The translations under genes were made by a program, and so were the position numbers. From positions 60,624 through 124,623 of the forward strand of contig CAZVCC010000002.1 in NCBI GenBank assembly GCA_964626015.1: a stretch of 64,000 nucleotides of DNA, given 5' to 3'. Under the pieces are notes generated by a model, which ran no database searches, was not told where the DNA came from, and was given only the letters and a program-made list of their open reading frames with translations. This DNA is from CAIKZJ01 sp964626015. GTDB lineage: Bacteria > Bacteroidota > Ignavibacteria > Tepidaquicellales > Tepidaquicellaceae. This document shows, piece after piece, positions 45,453-54,131 of the stretch. How positions within the stretch are numbered: position 1 is the first letter of the stretch; each line of letters starts with the position of its first letter.

Positions 45453-47087
45453 TTGAAAGAAATAATAAAGAATATCGTCGCAAAAGTATTGAAGGAATTA
45501 AATTATTCTATACCAGACTTCAGCGTTGACTATCCGAGGAATAAAAATTTTGGAGACTTCTCAGCAAATGCTGCATTGGTACTTTCAAAAGAATTGAAAA
45601 AAAGTCCGAGAGATATAGCGATTGAGTTACTCCCTTTGCTTGAGAAGGAGACAGTCTTTTCAAAAGTAGAAATAGCAGGTGCCGGTTTCATAAACTTTTT
45701 CGTGTCAGAAAACTTTTATACAAGACTTGTAAGAAAAGTTATGAATGAAAAGGGATCATTTGGCAGGATTTCGATAAATGAGGGCAAAACAGCAAACCTT
45801 GAATGGGTAAGTGCCAATCCAACAGGTCCGCTACATGCTGGTCATGGAAGGCAGGTTTGTCTGGGCAAAGCCATCGCAAACCTTCTTGAATGGACGGGTT
45901 ATAAAGTCACGAGAGAATATTATTATAACGATGCAGGAAATCAGATGAACAACCTTGCGAAGTCAGTTTATGCACGATATATGCAGATATTTCAGCCCGA
46001 CTTTCCTTTTCCCGAGGACGGATATGCGGGTGGTTACATAAAATATATTGCTGAGACGATTTATAAAGAGAAATCAAACACATTAAAGGATTCTGATGAC
46101 CTTAATTATTTCAAGAGTATAGCAGAAGAAGCAAATTTCGCAAAGATTAAAAATACACTTTCGAAGTTTGATATAAAACATGATATATTCTTCAGCGAAA
46201 CAGACCTTTATAAAAACAGAGATATAGAAAAACTGCTAGTACTTTTTAAAGAAAAGGGAGCCAGCCGGGAAGAACAGGGTGCAACATGGCTGATTATGGA
46301 TAAGGATAAATTCCAAAAGGACAAAGTAATAGTAAAAGCTACTGGAGAGCCGACCTACAGACTTCCAGACATTGCATATCACATAAATAAAATCAATAGA
46401 GGATTTGATTTAATTGTAGATATATTCGGCTCAGATCACGGCGATACGTATAAAGAAGTGCTTTACGGAATTCAGGTAGCGGGTTTTAAAGCTGATAATA
46501 TAAAGGTCATAATACATCAGATGGTAACATTTAAAATGGGCGATGAGTCAGTGAAAATGAGCAAACGCAGCGATAGAGTATATTATCTTGACGACCTAAT
46601 AGAAGACGTTGGTATAGACGCAACTCAGCTATTCTTTGTTATGCGTTCTGCGAATACACATCTGGACTTTGATATAGAGCTTGCTAAAGAAAAGTCAGAC
46701 AAGAATCCGGTTTATTATCTACAGTATGCTCATGCACGAATTTGCGGAATATTCCGAAATGCGGAGGAAAACATATCAGGATTTAGATATGACGAACTTG
46801 AAAAAAATTATCAGCATACCGAACCAGAAGCACTTGAATTGATAAAAGCACTTTCGAAGTTTCCCGAGGAAATACATAGTGCTTATGAAGGACTGGAACC
46901 ACATAAGTTAATTTACTACCTTAATACTGTCGCAGAATTATTTCACAAATTTTATCACAATAACCGAATCGTTAATCCTGATTGTATACAGACAACGTAC
47001 TCACGTCTTCAAATTTGTTTTGTAACAAAACAAGTGCTGCAAAACGGATTCAATATAATCGGGATATCTGCACCGGAAAGGATGTAG
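45453..47087 (+). CDS. argS: Arginyl-tRNA synthetase
   Basis: A 544-residue class I synthetase. The HIGH-type motif is PTGPLHAGHGRQ, with the KMSKS-type motif SVKMSKRSDR, the ArgRS-specific Add1 N-terminal domain and an anticodon-binding C-terminal domain ending LGISAPERM. It charges tRNA-Arg with arginine. The chosen start is a TTG at 45453, because no in-frame ATG gives a full N-terminal domain. Length is normal for bacterial ArgRS. A terminator follows. Confidence 0.96.
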   Translation: MKEIIKNIVAKVLKELNYSIPDFSVDYPRNKNFGDFSANAALVLSKELKKSPRDIAIELLPLLEKETVFSKVEIAGAGFINFFVSENFYTRLVRKVMNEKGSFGRISINEGKTANLEWVSANPTGPLHAGHGRQVCLGKAIANLLEWTGYKVTREYYYNDAGNQMNNLAKSVYARYMQIFQPDFPFPEDGYAGGYIKYIAETIYKEKSNTLKDSDDLNYFKSIAEEANFAKIKNTLSKFDIKHDIFFSETDLYKNRDIEKLLVLFKEKGASREEQGATWLIMDKDKFQKDKVIVKATGEPTYRLPDIAYHINKINRGFDLIVDIFGSDHGDTYKEVLYGIQVAGFKADNIKVIIHQMVTFKMGDESVKMSKRSDRVYYLDDLIEDVGIDATQLFFVMRSANTHLDFDIELAKEKSDKNPVYYLQYAHARICGIFRNAEENISGFRYDELEKNYQHTEPEALELIKALSKFPEEIHSAYEGLEPHKLIYYLNTVAELFHKFYHNNRIVNPDCIQTTYSRLQICFVTKQVLQNGFNIIGISAPERM

Positions 47088-47109
47088 AATTTACAATTAG
47101 TATTAAACA

Positions 47110-47140
47110 AAAAAGGCAGTATCTTTGGGATACTGCCTTT
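47110..47140. terminator. Bidirectional terminator after argS
   Basis: GGCAGTATC / GATACTGCC arms with an A-run before and T-run after; serves argS and the convergent secreted-protein gene. Confidence 0.85.
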
Positions 47141-47159
47141 GATTATGCTTAAAGAAAGC

Positions 47160-47639
47160 TTATTTCTTCTTTTCTTCTTTTTTAGGTTCTTCTTTTTTTA
47201 CTTCTTTCTTAGGTTCTTCTTTCTTTACTTCTTTCTTAGGTTCTTCTTTCTTTACTTCTTCTGTACCTTCAGTCTTAGGCTTTCTTACTTTTTTCTTCCA
47301 AGTCATTTTATTGAACTTGTCTTTCATAGCATTCCACTGTGTAAGCTGGTCTTTTGTTAAGACTGAGTTCATATCCTTATCGACACCAGCTTGAAGTTTT
47401 GCAACCTCGTCTGCATAAGCTTTTTTATCGAGCTTCTTTGCCTTAAGGTCTTCAACTTTCATTTCATAGTTTAAATAAACCGGATAAACCTTGTTGTACT
47501 GCTCAACGGTTAATTTTAGCTTCTTGTACAGATAATCTGATTTCATTCCGGCTCTGTCACCGGGAAAGCTAACTGCTAAAGCTGAACCGAAGAATCCAAC
47601 TAAAATTGCAATTACTAATAGCGCTTTAATTCTTGACAT
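47160..47639 (-). CDS. Secreted helical protein with a KKEEPKKEV tail
   Basis: A 159-residue protein with a signal peptide (1-22). A helical region (LYKKLKLTVEQYNKVYPVYLNYEMKVEDLKAKKLDKKAYADEVAK) has the LTxEQ-like motif of Spy/CpxP-type proteins. The end is a run of 10-residue KKEEPKKEV repeats encoded by 30-base DNA repeats. Its partners are unknown. It is monocistronic and ends at a shared terminator. The spheroplast-protein resemblance is weak. Confidence 0.72.
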   Translation of the reverse strand: MSRIKALLVIAILVGFFGSALAVSFPGDRAGMKSDYLYKKLKLTVEQYNKVYPVYLNYEMKVEDLKAKKLDKKAYADEVAKLQAGVDKDMNSVLTKDQLTQWNAMKDKFNKMTWKKKVRKPKTEGTEEVKKEEPKKEVKKEEPKKEVKKEEPKKEEKKK

Positions 47640-47826
47640 AAAGTTTTTTTAATTTTTAATGTTTTAAAATAATTAATAACGGTGCAAATATGAATATTTC
47701 ATTATTAAAAGTAAATATCATTTTTTAGACACTACTGTCTATTATTTCAGACGGTTTTTTTGGTTTCCTTTTTGTTATTTCTTCAATACATCAAAATAGT
47801 TATTTTCTATCAACAAAATTTTCCTA

Positions 47827-48525
47827 ATGCTTGATACTTTAATATCTGAACCATTCCTTGGATTTAGCAGAAAAGCCTTAAACTTTTTTTCTAAACTGAA
47901 GAATAAGAAATGCAATAATAAGAAATGGTTCGACGCAAACAGAGATGTATTTGAAGTTGAGATTAAATTACCGATGCGTTCGCTGCTCGATACACTTACT
48001 CCCGAATTGAAAAAATTTGACGAAAGGATTGTAATTTCATATAAATCAATTTTCAGGATTAACCGAGACATAAGGTTTAAGATAGATAAGACACCTTACA
48101 AAAGCCATTACGGTGCTTCTTTAACCTATGATAAAATTAAGACGCCTGAAGTACCACAATTCTATTTTCACATATCCTCAGATGAGTTTCTTTTTGCGTC
48201 AGGACAATACAGTTCAGATACTGCTATGATTAAAAAAATGCGAAAGAGAATCTTTCAGGATAAAGAATTATTTCTTTCGATTATTAATGAAAAGAGCTTT
48301 GTCAATAATTTCGGACAGATTAAGGGTACTAAACTAAAAAATTTACCCTTCGAATATAGAAGAATGAATACCGAAGGAATTACAGAATTCCTGAAAATGA
48401 AACAGTTCTACGTATTCAAGACTTACAGCCCCGAGACAGCTCTTTCCGGGGGTCTAACAGACATAATTTTAGAAAATATAAAAATCACGGGAGAATTCAA
48501 CAAATTCCTGTATGATTCAATATAA
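47827..48525 (+). CDS. DUF2461 / TIGR02453 family protein
   Basis: A 232-residue soluble protein whose segments FRINRDIRFKIDKTPYKSHYGA and the C-terminal region match the DUF2461 family. Its function is not known. It starts an apparent operon: 23 bases to the CDGSH gene. An ATG at 47827 is chosen as the first in frame. About 190 bases upstream to the divergent gene contain the promoter. Confidence 0.86.
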   Translation: MLDTLISEPFLGFSRKALNFFSKLKNKKCNNKKWFDANRDVFEVEIKLPMRSLLDTLTPELKKFDERIVISYKSIFRINRDIRFKIDKTPYKSHYGASLTYDKIKTPEVPQFYFHISSDEFLFASGQYSSDTAMIKKMRKRIFQDKELFLSIINEKSFVNNFGQIKGTKLKNLPFEYRRMNTEGITEFLKMKQFYVFKTYSPETALSGGLTDIILENIKITGEFNKFLYDSI

Positions 48526-48548
48526 AATAATTTAGAAAGGAATAAATC

Positions 48549-48785
48549 ATGGAACAACCAAAAGTATTTCAGAAATCACCAATTGTTAAAGATGAAAAAC
48601 CCGGTACTTATTACTGGTGTGCGTGCGGTCAGTCAAAGAATCAACCCTACTGTGACGGCACACACAAAGGAACGCCATTTTCTCCTATGAAGGTTGAAGT
48701 TGCTGAGGACAAAAAAGTTGCATGGTGCGCATGCAAGAACACAAAAAACGGTGCGTTCTGCGACGGTACGCATAAAAGTTTATAG
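48549..48785 (+). CDS. CDGSH iron-sulfur domain protein, two sites
   Basis: A 78-residue protein with two CDGSH-like motifs: CACGQSKNQPYCDGTH (Cys24, Cys26, Cys35, His39) and CACKNTKNGAFCDGTH (Cys60, Cys62, Cys71, His75). Each would hold a [2Fe-2S] cluster with three cysteines and one histidine. AAAGGA upstream of the ATG is a reasonable ribosome binding site. It may be a redox protein. The following hydrolase starts one base after its stop. Confidence 0.93.
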   Translation: MEQPKVFQKSPIVKDEKPGTYYWCACGQSKNQPYCDGTHKGTPFSPMKVEVAEDKKVAWCACKNTKNGAFCDGTHKSL

Positions 48786-48786
48786 C

Positions 48787-49578
48787 ATGAAAAATTTGAA
48801 AATAAACGGACTCTGGGTTAAAGATTCGGACAACGGGAAAATTCCTTTAGTATTTGTTCATGCATTTCCTCTCAGTTCCGAGATGTGGGAAAATCAGGTT
48901 ACAACATTCAGATCTGATTACCGGGTTATAGCTTATGACGTTAGAGGTCTCGGCAACAGTTCACAGAATAACAACCAATTCATGATGGAATCCTATGTAG
49001 ATGATTTGATTGATCTAATAAACTATCTTAAACTCGAAAAAGTAAACGCTGCAGGACTTTCGATGGGGGGATACATAATTCAACGAGCTTTATTAAAGAA
49101 TCCCGATTTATTTAAAACCATCATTCTAGCCGATACTCGTTTGGAAAGGGATTCAAATGAAGGGTTATCTTCACGTGCTACTGCAATACAGAAAATCAAA
49201 ACAGGTAAAAGACAAGAATTCCTTAATATATTTATAAAAAACCTTGTTTCAAACGAAAACTTCAAGAATAAAGAGTTAATTTCGAAAATTAATTCTATTA
49301 TTGAAGAAAATACTGATGAAGGAATCTGCGGAGCTCTTCTTGCACTCGCAACTCGTCCTGATAATTCAGGAGCGTTTAAAAACTGCACTTTACCCTCTCT
49401 TATATTAGTTGGTGAGCATGATGTCCTTACACCGATAGAAGCAGGTACAAAAATTAAAGAGGAATTCAGAAATTCAGAAATGCATGTGATAAAAGATTCA
49501 GGTCATTTGAGCAACATGGAAAACCCTTTGGAATTTAATAGAGCTTTAAAAGGTTTTCTTGAAAAACACAATGATTAA
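48787..49578 (+). CDS. Alpha/beta hydrolase
   Basis: A 264-residue alpha/beta hydrolase with the nucleophile motif GLSMGG, an oxyanion-loop VHAFPLS and the acid/histidine in GEHDVLTP and DSGHLSNMENP, so the catalytic triad is complete. A longer frame begins at 48694 within the CDGSH gene, but the ATG at 48787 gives a normal protein and follows the stop by one base. The next gene is a paralogue, so the two look like a tandem duplication. Substrate is unknown. Confidence 0.9.
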   Translation: MKNLKINGLWVKDSDNGKIPLVFVHAFPLSSEMWENQVTTFRSDYRVIAYDVRGLGNSSQNNNQFMMESYVDDLIDLINYLKLEKVNAAGLSMGGYIIQRALLKNPDLFKTIILADTRLERDSNEGLSSRATAIQKIKTGKRQEFLNIFIKNLVSNENFKNKELISKINSIIEENTDEGICGALLALATRPDNSGAFKNCTLPSLILVGEHDVLTPIEAGTKIKEEFRNSEMHVIKDSGHLSNMENPLEFNRALKGFLEKHND

Positions 49579-49587
49579 CACAACAGA

Positions 49588-50397
49588 TTGAAAAGTATAA
49601 ACGTACTTGGCGTGAATGTGAATGACTACGGAGGAAAAGGGGCACCACTCATTTTCGTCCACAGTTTTCCTTTATCGAGCAAGATGTGGGATGAACAGGT
49701 CGCTTATTTCAATGAAAAATACAGGGTAATCACTTACGACACGAGAGGACTCGGGAAGAGCAGCTCGGATGACAATGTTTATTCAATGGAAAAGCTTGTT
49801 AATGACTTTTTCCATATTATTAACAGACTGAAACTTTCGAAGGTCAATGCCGTAGGGCTTTCTATGGGCGGTTATATGCTTCTCAGGGCAGTTATAAAAG
49901 ACGCAGAGAGATTTAATTCAATAACTCTAGTAAATACGAAAGCAGAAAAAGATGAAGACGAGGAAATATTAAGAAGGTCATCGCAGGTTATTAAGATTAA
50001 ATCCGGCGGAAGGGATGCATATCTGAATAAACTTTTACTAAAACTGATTCCAGAAAGAAATACTGTATTATCGGAAAAGGTAAAGGGAATAATTAATAAT
50101 AATACTGACGAGGGTATTTGCGGCAACCTTCTTGCACTCTCAACGAGAATTAACACTCTCAATCTTGTCAATCAAATTGATGTATCCGTGCTTATGATTT
50201 CCGGAACGGAAGACAGAATAAATTCACCGGATAAAATGGATGCACTTTTCTCTAAATTCTGCGAAAACAGGGATAAAAGTACATTTACAACACTGCTGAA
50301 GATGACAAACTGCGGGCATTTGTGCAATATAGAGAATCCTCTGGAATTCAACAAAATTCTCGAATGGTTCCTTAATGGGATTGAAATTAATTCTTAA
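49588..50397 (+). CDS. Alpha/beta hydrolase, paralogue of the upstream gene
   Basis: A 269-residue protein with the same layout as its neighbour: VHSFPLS, GLSMGG, SGTEDRIN and NCGHLCNIENP, again a complete Ser-Asp-His triad. It begins at a TTG (49588), nine bases after the previous stop. The two share motifs, spacing and length, which supports a tandem duplication that has since diverged. Substrate is unknown. Confidence 0.9.
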   Translation: MKSINVLGVNVNDYGGKGAPLIFVHSFPLSSKMWDEQVAYFNEKYRVITYDTRGLGKSSSDDNVYSMEKLVNDFFHIINRLKLSKVNAVGLSMGGYMLLRAVIKDAERFNSITLVNTKAEKDEDEEILRRSSQVIKIKSGGRDAYLNKLLLKLIPERNTVLSEKVKGIINNNTDEGICGNLLALSTRINTLNLVNQIDVSVLMISGTEDRINSPDKMDALFSKFCENRDKSTFTTLLKMTNCGHLCNIENPLEFNKILEWFLNGIEINS

Positions 50398-50420
50398 ATA
50401 GGATATATTTTTACACATAC

Positions 50421-50494
50421 GGCGGGTATAGCTCAGTTGGTAGAGCGTCAGATTGTGGCTCTGAATGTCACGGGTTCGAGCCCCGTTATTCGCC
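50421..50494 (+). tRNA. tRNA-His (anticodon GTG)
   Basis: Cloverleaf with acceptor GCGGGTA / TATTCGC, D-arm GCTC...GAGC, anticodon loop GATTGTGGCT (GTG) and T-arm ACGGG-TTCGAGC-CCCGT. The extra G at 50421 is G-1 and pairs with C73 at 50494, the identity element of histidine tRNA. CCA is not encoded. Confidence 0.96.
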
Positions 50495-50527
50495 CTCATC
50501 ACACCTTAATTATCTTGTATAAATTAT

Positions 50528-50591
50528 GGGAACTTTTTTATTTTCCCAAAGCAACATGATTTATTCTTTATTTAATTATTCGGGAACTTTT
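50528..50591 (+). promoter_or_regulatory. Two GGGAACTTT motifs upstream of the sigma factor gene
   Basis: GGGAACTTTT at 50528-50537 and GGGAACTTT at 50582-50590 resemble the -35 element (GGAACTT) of extracytoplasmic-function sigma factors. They lie directly before an ECF gene, which suggests autoregulation. Matching -10 elements were not identified; the first copy also lies in a TGGGAA / TTCCCA hairpin. Confidence 0.45.
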
Positions 50592-50645
50592 ATTTTTTAG
50601 ATTTTCACTTGATTATGTAAACCGAAATAATTAGTTTATGTATCT

Positions 50646-51362
50646 ATGGCGAGAAAGAAAGAAAATAGTAAGATTAAAAAAGCAACTGTACTTCCGCCAA
50701 AAGATGAACGATTAGCAGATTACGACGAAGAGAATGAAAATGAAAGTCAGGAAGAGGAGGAGTCAGGAATTGAGGGATATCTTAGCGAGGAAGAAGTAGA
50801 AGAGCTTAAACGGGAATTTGAGAAAGAGGCATTACCTCACATCGGTATATTATATAACTATGCTTTTAAAATGACCGGAAGCCAGGATGATGCCAACGAC
50901 CTATTGCAGGAAACATACCTGAGAGCATACCGTTTTTTCCATAAATTCGAAAAAGGAACCAATTGTAAGGCATGGTTGTTTCGTATTATGAAAAATTTGT
51001 TCATTAACAATTACAGGAAGATTCAGAAAACTCCCGGTCAGGTTGATTACGACGAAATTGAGAATTTCTTTGAGACCATAAAATCAGACAGGTTAGATTC
51101 AGCAGACCTTCAGGAAAAAGTATTTAACAACCTGCTGGATGATGAGGTCACGAGAGCGCTAAACACATTACAGGATGACTTTAAAACGGTTATAATATTA
51201 TGTGACCTTGAAGGGCTCAGCTATGAAGAAATAGCCGACTTTGTCCAGTGCCCTATTGGAACAGTACGAAGCCGTCTTCACAGAGCAAGAAAACTACTTG
51301 CTCAAAAACTTTACAACTATGCGAAAACCAGAGGTTATGACGTAGAAAACGCCGTAGTCTGA
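50646..51362 (+). CDS. ECF-type RNA polymerase sigma factor
   Basis: A 238-residue sigma-70 family protein of the extracytoplasmic-function group. An acidic, Glu-rich N-terminal extension (about 1-70) is unusual. Region 2 follows (GILYNYAFKMTGSQDDANDLLQETYLRAYR, about 85-125) and region 4 (about 180-225, with GLSYEEIADFVQCPIGTVRSRLHRARK helix-turn-helix). The next gene encodes a membrane protein with anti-sigma features. It likely controls an envelope regulon, perhaps including its own promoter. Confidence 0.92.
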   Translation: MARKKENSKIKKATVLPPKDERLADYDEENENESQEEEESGIEGYLSEEEVEELKREFEKEALPHIGILYNYAFKMTGSQDDANDLLQETYLRAYRFFHKFEKGTNCKAWLFRIMKNLFINNYRKIQKTPGQVDYDEIENFFETIKSDRLDSADLQEKVFNNLLDDEVTRALNTLQDDFKTVIILCDLEGLSYEEIADFVQCPIGTVRSRLHRARKLLAQKLYNYAKTRGYDVENAVV

Positions 51363-51385
51363 TTCTTCCTTCTTCAAATTATTTA

Positions 51386-52210
51386 ATGATTACACAAAAC
51401 GGAGAAAATAACGTTGATTATGCTCTGATAACTGCGTTCATAGATAATGAATGCAGCATTGATGAGAAGGAATTTGTAACCAGGCATATAGAGTCTGATT
51501 CAAATTTCCGTATGCTTTATGAGTTTGAAAAAGGATTCACTACAAACTTTAGAAAACATTTCAGGAAATCACAGCCCTCGGAAGAAATAATCAGGAAAAT
51601 TAAGAATAGCATCGATTCGGAAACTTTAAGACGCAAAGAAAAAGTCAAGAAAAACAATGTCCGTAAATTTACCTCTTACTTTTATCTTTACCCTATCGCA
51701 GCAGTTCTTGTTCTTTTTCTCGGTTATTATATCTATAAATCACTTTATCGGAGTGATTCAGACTTTGTTCATCTTTCTCATGATTTATTTTCGAAATATG
51801 AAAATAATGAAATTCAGCCACAGTATGTCAATTCAAACGCTTCAGAACTCCAGAAAATACTGAGCGGATCAGCCGGATTCAGTGTATTCGTACCCGAATT
51901 AAAGGATGCTGAATTGATAGGAGGAACTGTGAATGAACTTAATGATGAGAAATTTGTTCATTTTATTCATCGTAAAAATGACAAACTGATTTATACGTTG
52001 CAGATGAACAGAAAGGATTTAATGGACGATGACAAACTTGTTCTCCACAAGAACCACAGACAAGAAATTGCAGACGGTCATAACTGGATAGAATGCGAGA
52101 AAAACAACAACGATTGCACTGTTATTTGGTTTAGAAATGGCGTAATTTGCTCTAGTGTTTCAAAACTCGATGCAAAAGAAATAGCATTTGTATTAACTAA
52201 TTATAAATAA
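51386..52210 (+). CDS. Putative membrane-anchored anti-sigma factor
   Basis: A 274-residue protein with a cytoplasmic N-terminal helical part (1-95), one membrane helix (about 97-118) and a periplasmic C-terminal domain of about 155 residues. The N-terminal part (ITAFIDNECSIDEKEFVTRHIESDSNFRMLYEF) has the spacing of anti-sigma domains but lacks the HxxxCxxC zinc motif of zf-HC2. Genes next to an ECF sigma factor in this order usually encode its inhibitor. It is 23 bases after the sigma gene and four before the TlpA-like gene. Confidence 0.8.
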   Translation: MITQNGENNVDYALITAFIDNECSIDEKEFVTRHIESDSNFRMLYEFEKGFTTNFRKHFRKSQPSEEIIRKIKNSIDSETLRRKEKVKKNNVRKFTSYFYLYPIAAVLVLFLGYYIYKSLYRSDSDFVHLSHDLFSKYENNEIQPQYVNSNASELQKILSGSAGFSVFVPELKDAELIGGTVNELNDEKFVHFIHRKNDKLIYTLQMNRKDLMDDDKLVLHKNHRQEIADGHNWIECEKNNNDCTVIWFRNGVICSSVSKLDAKEIAFVLTNYK

Positions 52211-52214
52211 ATTA

Positions 52215-52826
52215 ATGAAAATCTTAAATCTTATTATTGCAATTGCAATTCTGTTTATGATTTCTTCATGCGGTAAAAAAGAAGAAACACCAAAAACCGA
52301 ACAAAAGAAGACAGAAACAACTCAACAGCAGAATACATCAACAAATACTTCTGCTTCATCCTCTCAGATATTCAAGATATCCGCAGTTGAGGAATCAAAA
52401 TCTGAGAAAATACTTCCGAACGTAACATGGGAAGAAAACGGCAAAAAAGTAACACTCGCAGACCAGAAAGGTAAAGTACTCCTTATAAATTTCTGGGCAA
52501 CTTGGTGTGCTCCTTGCAAGAAAGAAATGCCTGATTTATCTTTAATAAACTCAGAATTAAAGGATAAGGACTTTAAGATGTACGGTATAAACGTATTCTT
52601 TAAAGGTTCACCAACAATCGAGACCGTACTGCAGCAGATACCTGTATCTTACCCGATTCTCGACGGAAACGACGAGGTTGTTGCAGCATTTGAAAAAGCA
52701 ATGGGTTCAAAAATGGAAGGCGTGCCAACGACATTAATAATTGACAAAAACGGTAAGATAGTTGATACAATGGTAGGCATGAGAGATAAAGATACCTTCA
52801 TGTCATCAATTAAAAAGTATTTATAA
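52215..52826 (+). CDS. TlpA-like thioredoxin-fold lipoprotein
   Basis: A 203-residue protein with a lipoprotein signal (Cys19 in MISSCG), a Gln/Thr-rich spacer (about 25-50) and a thioredoxin fold (about 65-200). The redox motif is WCAPC (Cys98, Cys101). The TlpA/ResA group reduces periplasmic disulfides, often for cytochrome c maturation. It follows the anti-sigma gene by four bases, so it is probably part of the sigma operon and might be a target or a cofactor. A terminator follows. Confidence 0.88.
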   Translation: MKILNLIIAIAILFMISSCGKKEETPKTEQKKTETTQQQNTSTNTSASSSQIFKISAVEESKSEKILPNVTWEENGKKVTLADQKGKVLLINFWATWCAPCKKEMPDLSLINSELKDKDFKMYGINVFFKGSPTIETVLQQIPVSYPILDGNDEVVAAFEKAMGSKMEGVPTTLIIDKNGKIVDTMVGMRDKDTFMSSIKKYL

Positions 52827-52846
52827 ATACAAATATAGTTTTCCGC

Positions 52847-52874
52847 AAAACCCTCTTAACCAGAGGGTTTTTTA
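52847..52874 (+). terminator. Terminator after the TlpA-like gene
   Basis: AAAACCCTCT / AGAGGGTTTT arms with a TAACC loop, then TTATT. Confidence 0.8.
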
Positions 52875-52921
52875 TTAGATATTAACGATTTAATTTGCTA
52901 TTTTTAGTAATAATTCTATAA

Positions 52922-54082
52922 ATGAAATATAAGGTAGGTATACTCGGTTCGACCGGGTCGATAGGCCAAAATTCCCTGGAAGTAATAAAGAATCTGCGAA
53001 AAGAAGGAATTGATTGTGAGGTTGTTTTCATAAGCGGAAACAACAGTATATCACTTCTTAAAAAGCAAGCTGATGAATTCAAGCCGAAAACAGTTTTTAT
53101 TAATAACGAAACTTCTTTTAAGGAAGCGAAAATATCGGGTGTTTTTAAGAATACAGAACTTCTTAATGGTGAAAAAGCACTTATCGAACTCGTAGGCAGG
53201 GAGAATTATGATATACTTATAAATTCATTTGTCGGATTTGCTGGTACTTTGCCTACTATAGCTGCAATTAAAGCCAGGAAGAAAATAGCTCTTGCCAACA
53301 AAGAATCTATGGTAGTTGCTGGCAGGCTTATTAATGAACTATGCACATTATACAACTCTGAAATAATTCCGATTGACAGCGAGCATTCAGCAATTCTCCA
53401 ATGTCTGATAGGTGAGAAAATGGAAAACGTGAAAAAAATAATTCTTACTGCTTCGGGAGGACCGTTCAGAGGTTATAGAATAAACCAACTTAGAGAAGTG
53501 ACAGTTTCACAGGCGTTAAAACATCCGAACTGGAATATGGGGAATAAAATCACAATTGACTCTGCAACTATGATGAATAAAGGGCTTGAGCTGATTGAAG
53601 CAAAGTGGCTTTTCAAAGTCAGTCCTGAGATCCTTGAAGTTGTAGTTCACCCTCAGTCAATTATTCACTCATTAGTTGAATTTCATGATACATCAATAAA
53701 ATCCCAGCTAGGTATTCCGGATATGAAAGTACCTATTCAGTTTGCACTAACGTATCCTGAAAGAGTTAAAACTGTGTATCCTTCACTTGATTTAACAAAA
53801 GTTAAACGGATGGACTTTGAAAGAATTGATTTAGAGAGTTTTAAATGCTTAAAGCTTGCTTATGACGTTATGAAACTTGAAGGAACTTATCCTTCAGTGC
53901 TGAATGCCGCGAATGAAATCGCCGTTGATCTTTTTCTGAAGGAGAGGATAAAGTTTACGCAAATTGCTGATATAATAGAGGATTCTCTATCAGAACATCA
54001 TTCGATTGATACTATGAATATTGAAGAAATTATCGAAGCAGATATACACACAAGAAAGAGTTTAAAGGCTAAATATTATTAA
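52922..54082 (+). CDS. dxr: 1-deoxy-D-xylulose 5-phosphate reductoisomerase
   Basis: A 386-residue enzyme. The N-terminal NADPH fold has GSTGSIGQNSL; catalytic and substrate segments include LANKESMV, PIDSEHSAI, TASGGPFRGY and HPNWNMGNKITIDSATMMNKGLE. It converts DXP to 2-C-methyl-erythritol 4-phosphate in the non-mevalonate isoprenoid pathway. rseP follows after 49 bases, a common neighbour in bacteria. Length is standard. Confidence 0.97.
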   Translation: MKYKVGILGSTGSIGQNSLEVIKNLRKEGIDCEVVFISGNNSISLLKKQADEFKPKTVFINNETSFKEAKISGVFKNTELLNGEKALIELVGRENYDILINSFVGFAGTLPTIAAIKARKKIALANKESMVVAGRLINELCTLYNSEIIPIDSEHSAILQCLIGEKMENVKKIILTASGGPFRGYRINQLREVTVSQALKHPNWNMGNKITIDSATMMNKGLELIEAKWLFKVSPEILEVVVHPQSIIHSLVEFHDTSIKSQLGIPDMKVPIQFALTYPERVKTVYPSLDLTKVKRMDFERIDLESFKCLKLAYDVMKLEGTYPSVLNAANEIAVDLFLKERIKFTQIADIIEDSLSEHHSIDTMNIEEIIEADIHTRKSLKAKYY

Positions 54083-54131
54083 ATTTTTATCAACTTTTAG
54101 TTGTTAATTACGTATAGAAACTAAATTAACT

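Noticed and set aside
48694..48786. Extension of the first alpha/beta hydrolase into the CDGSH gene.
   Set aside because: The extra 31 residues are out-of-frame CDGSH sequence; the ATG at 48787 one base after the CDGSH stop gives a normal hydrolase.
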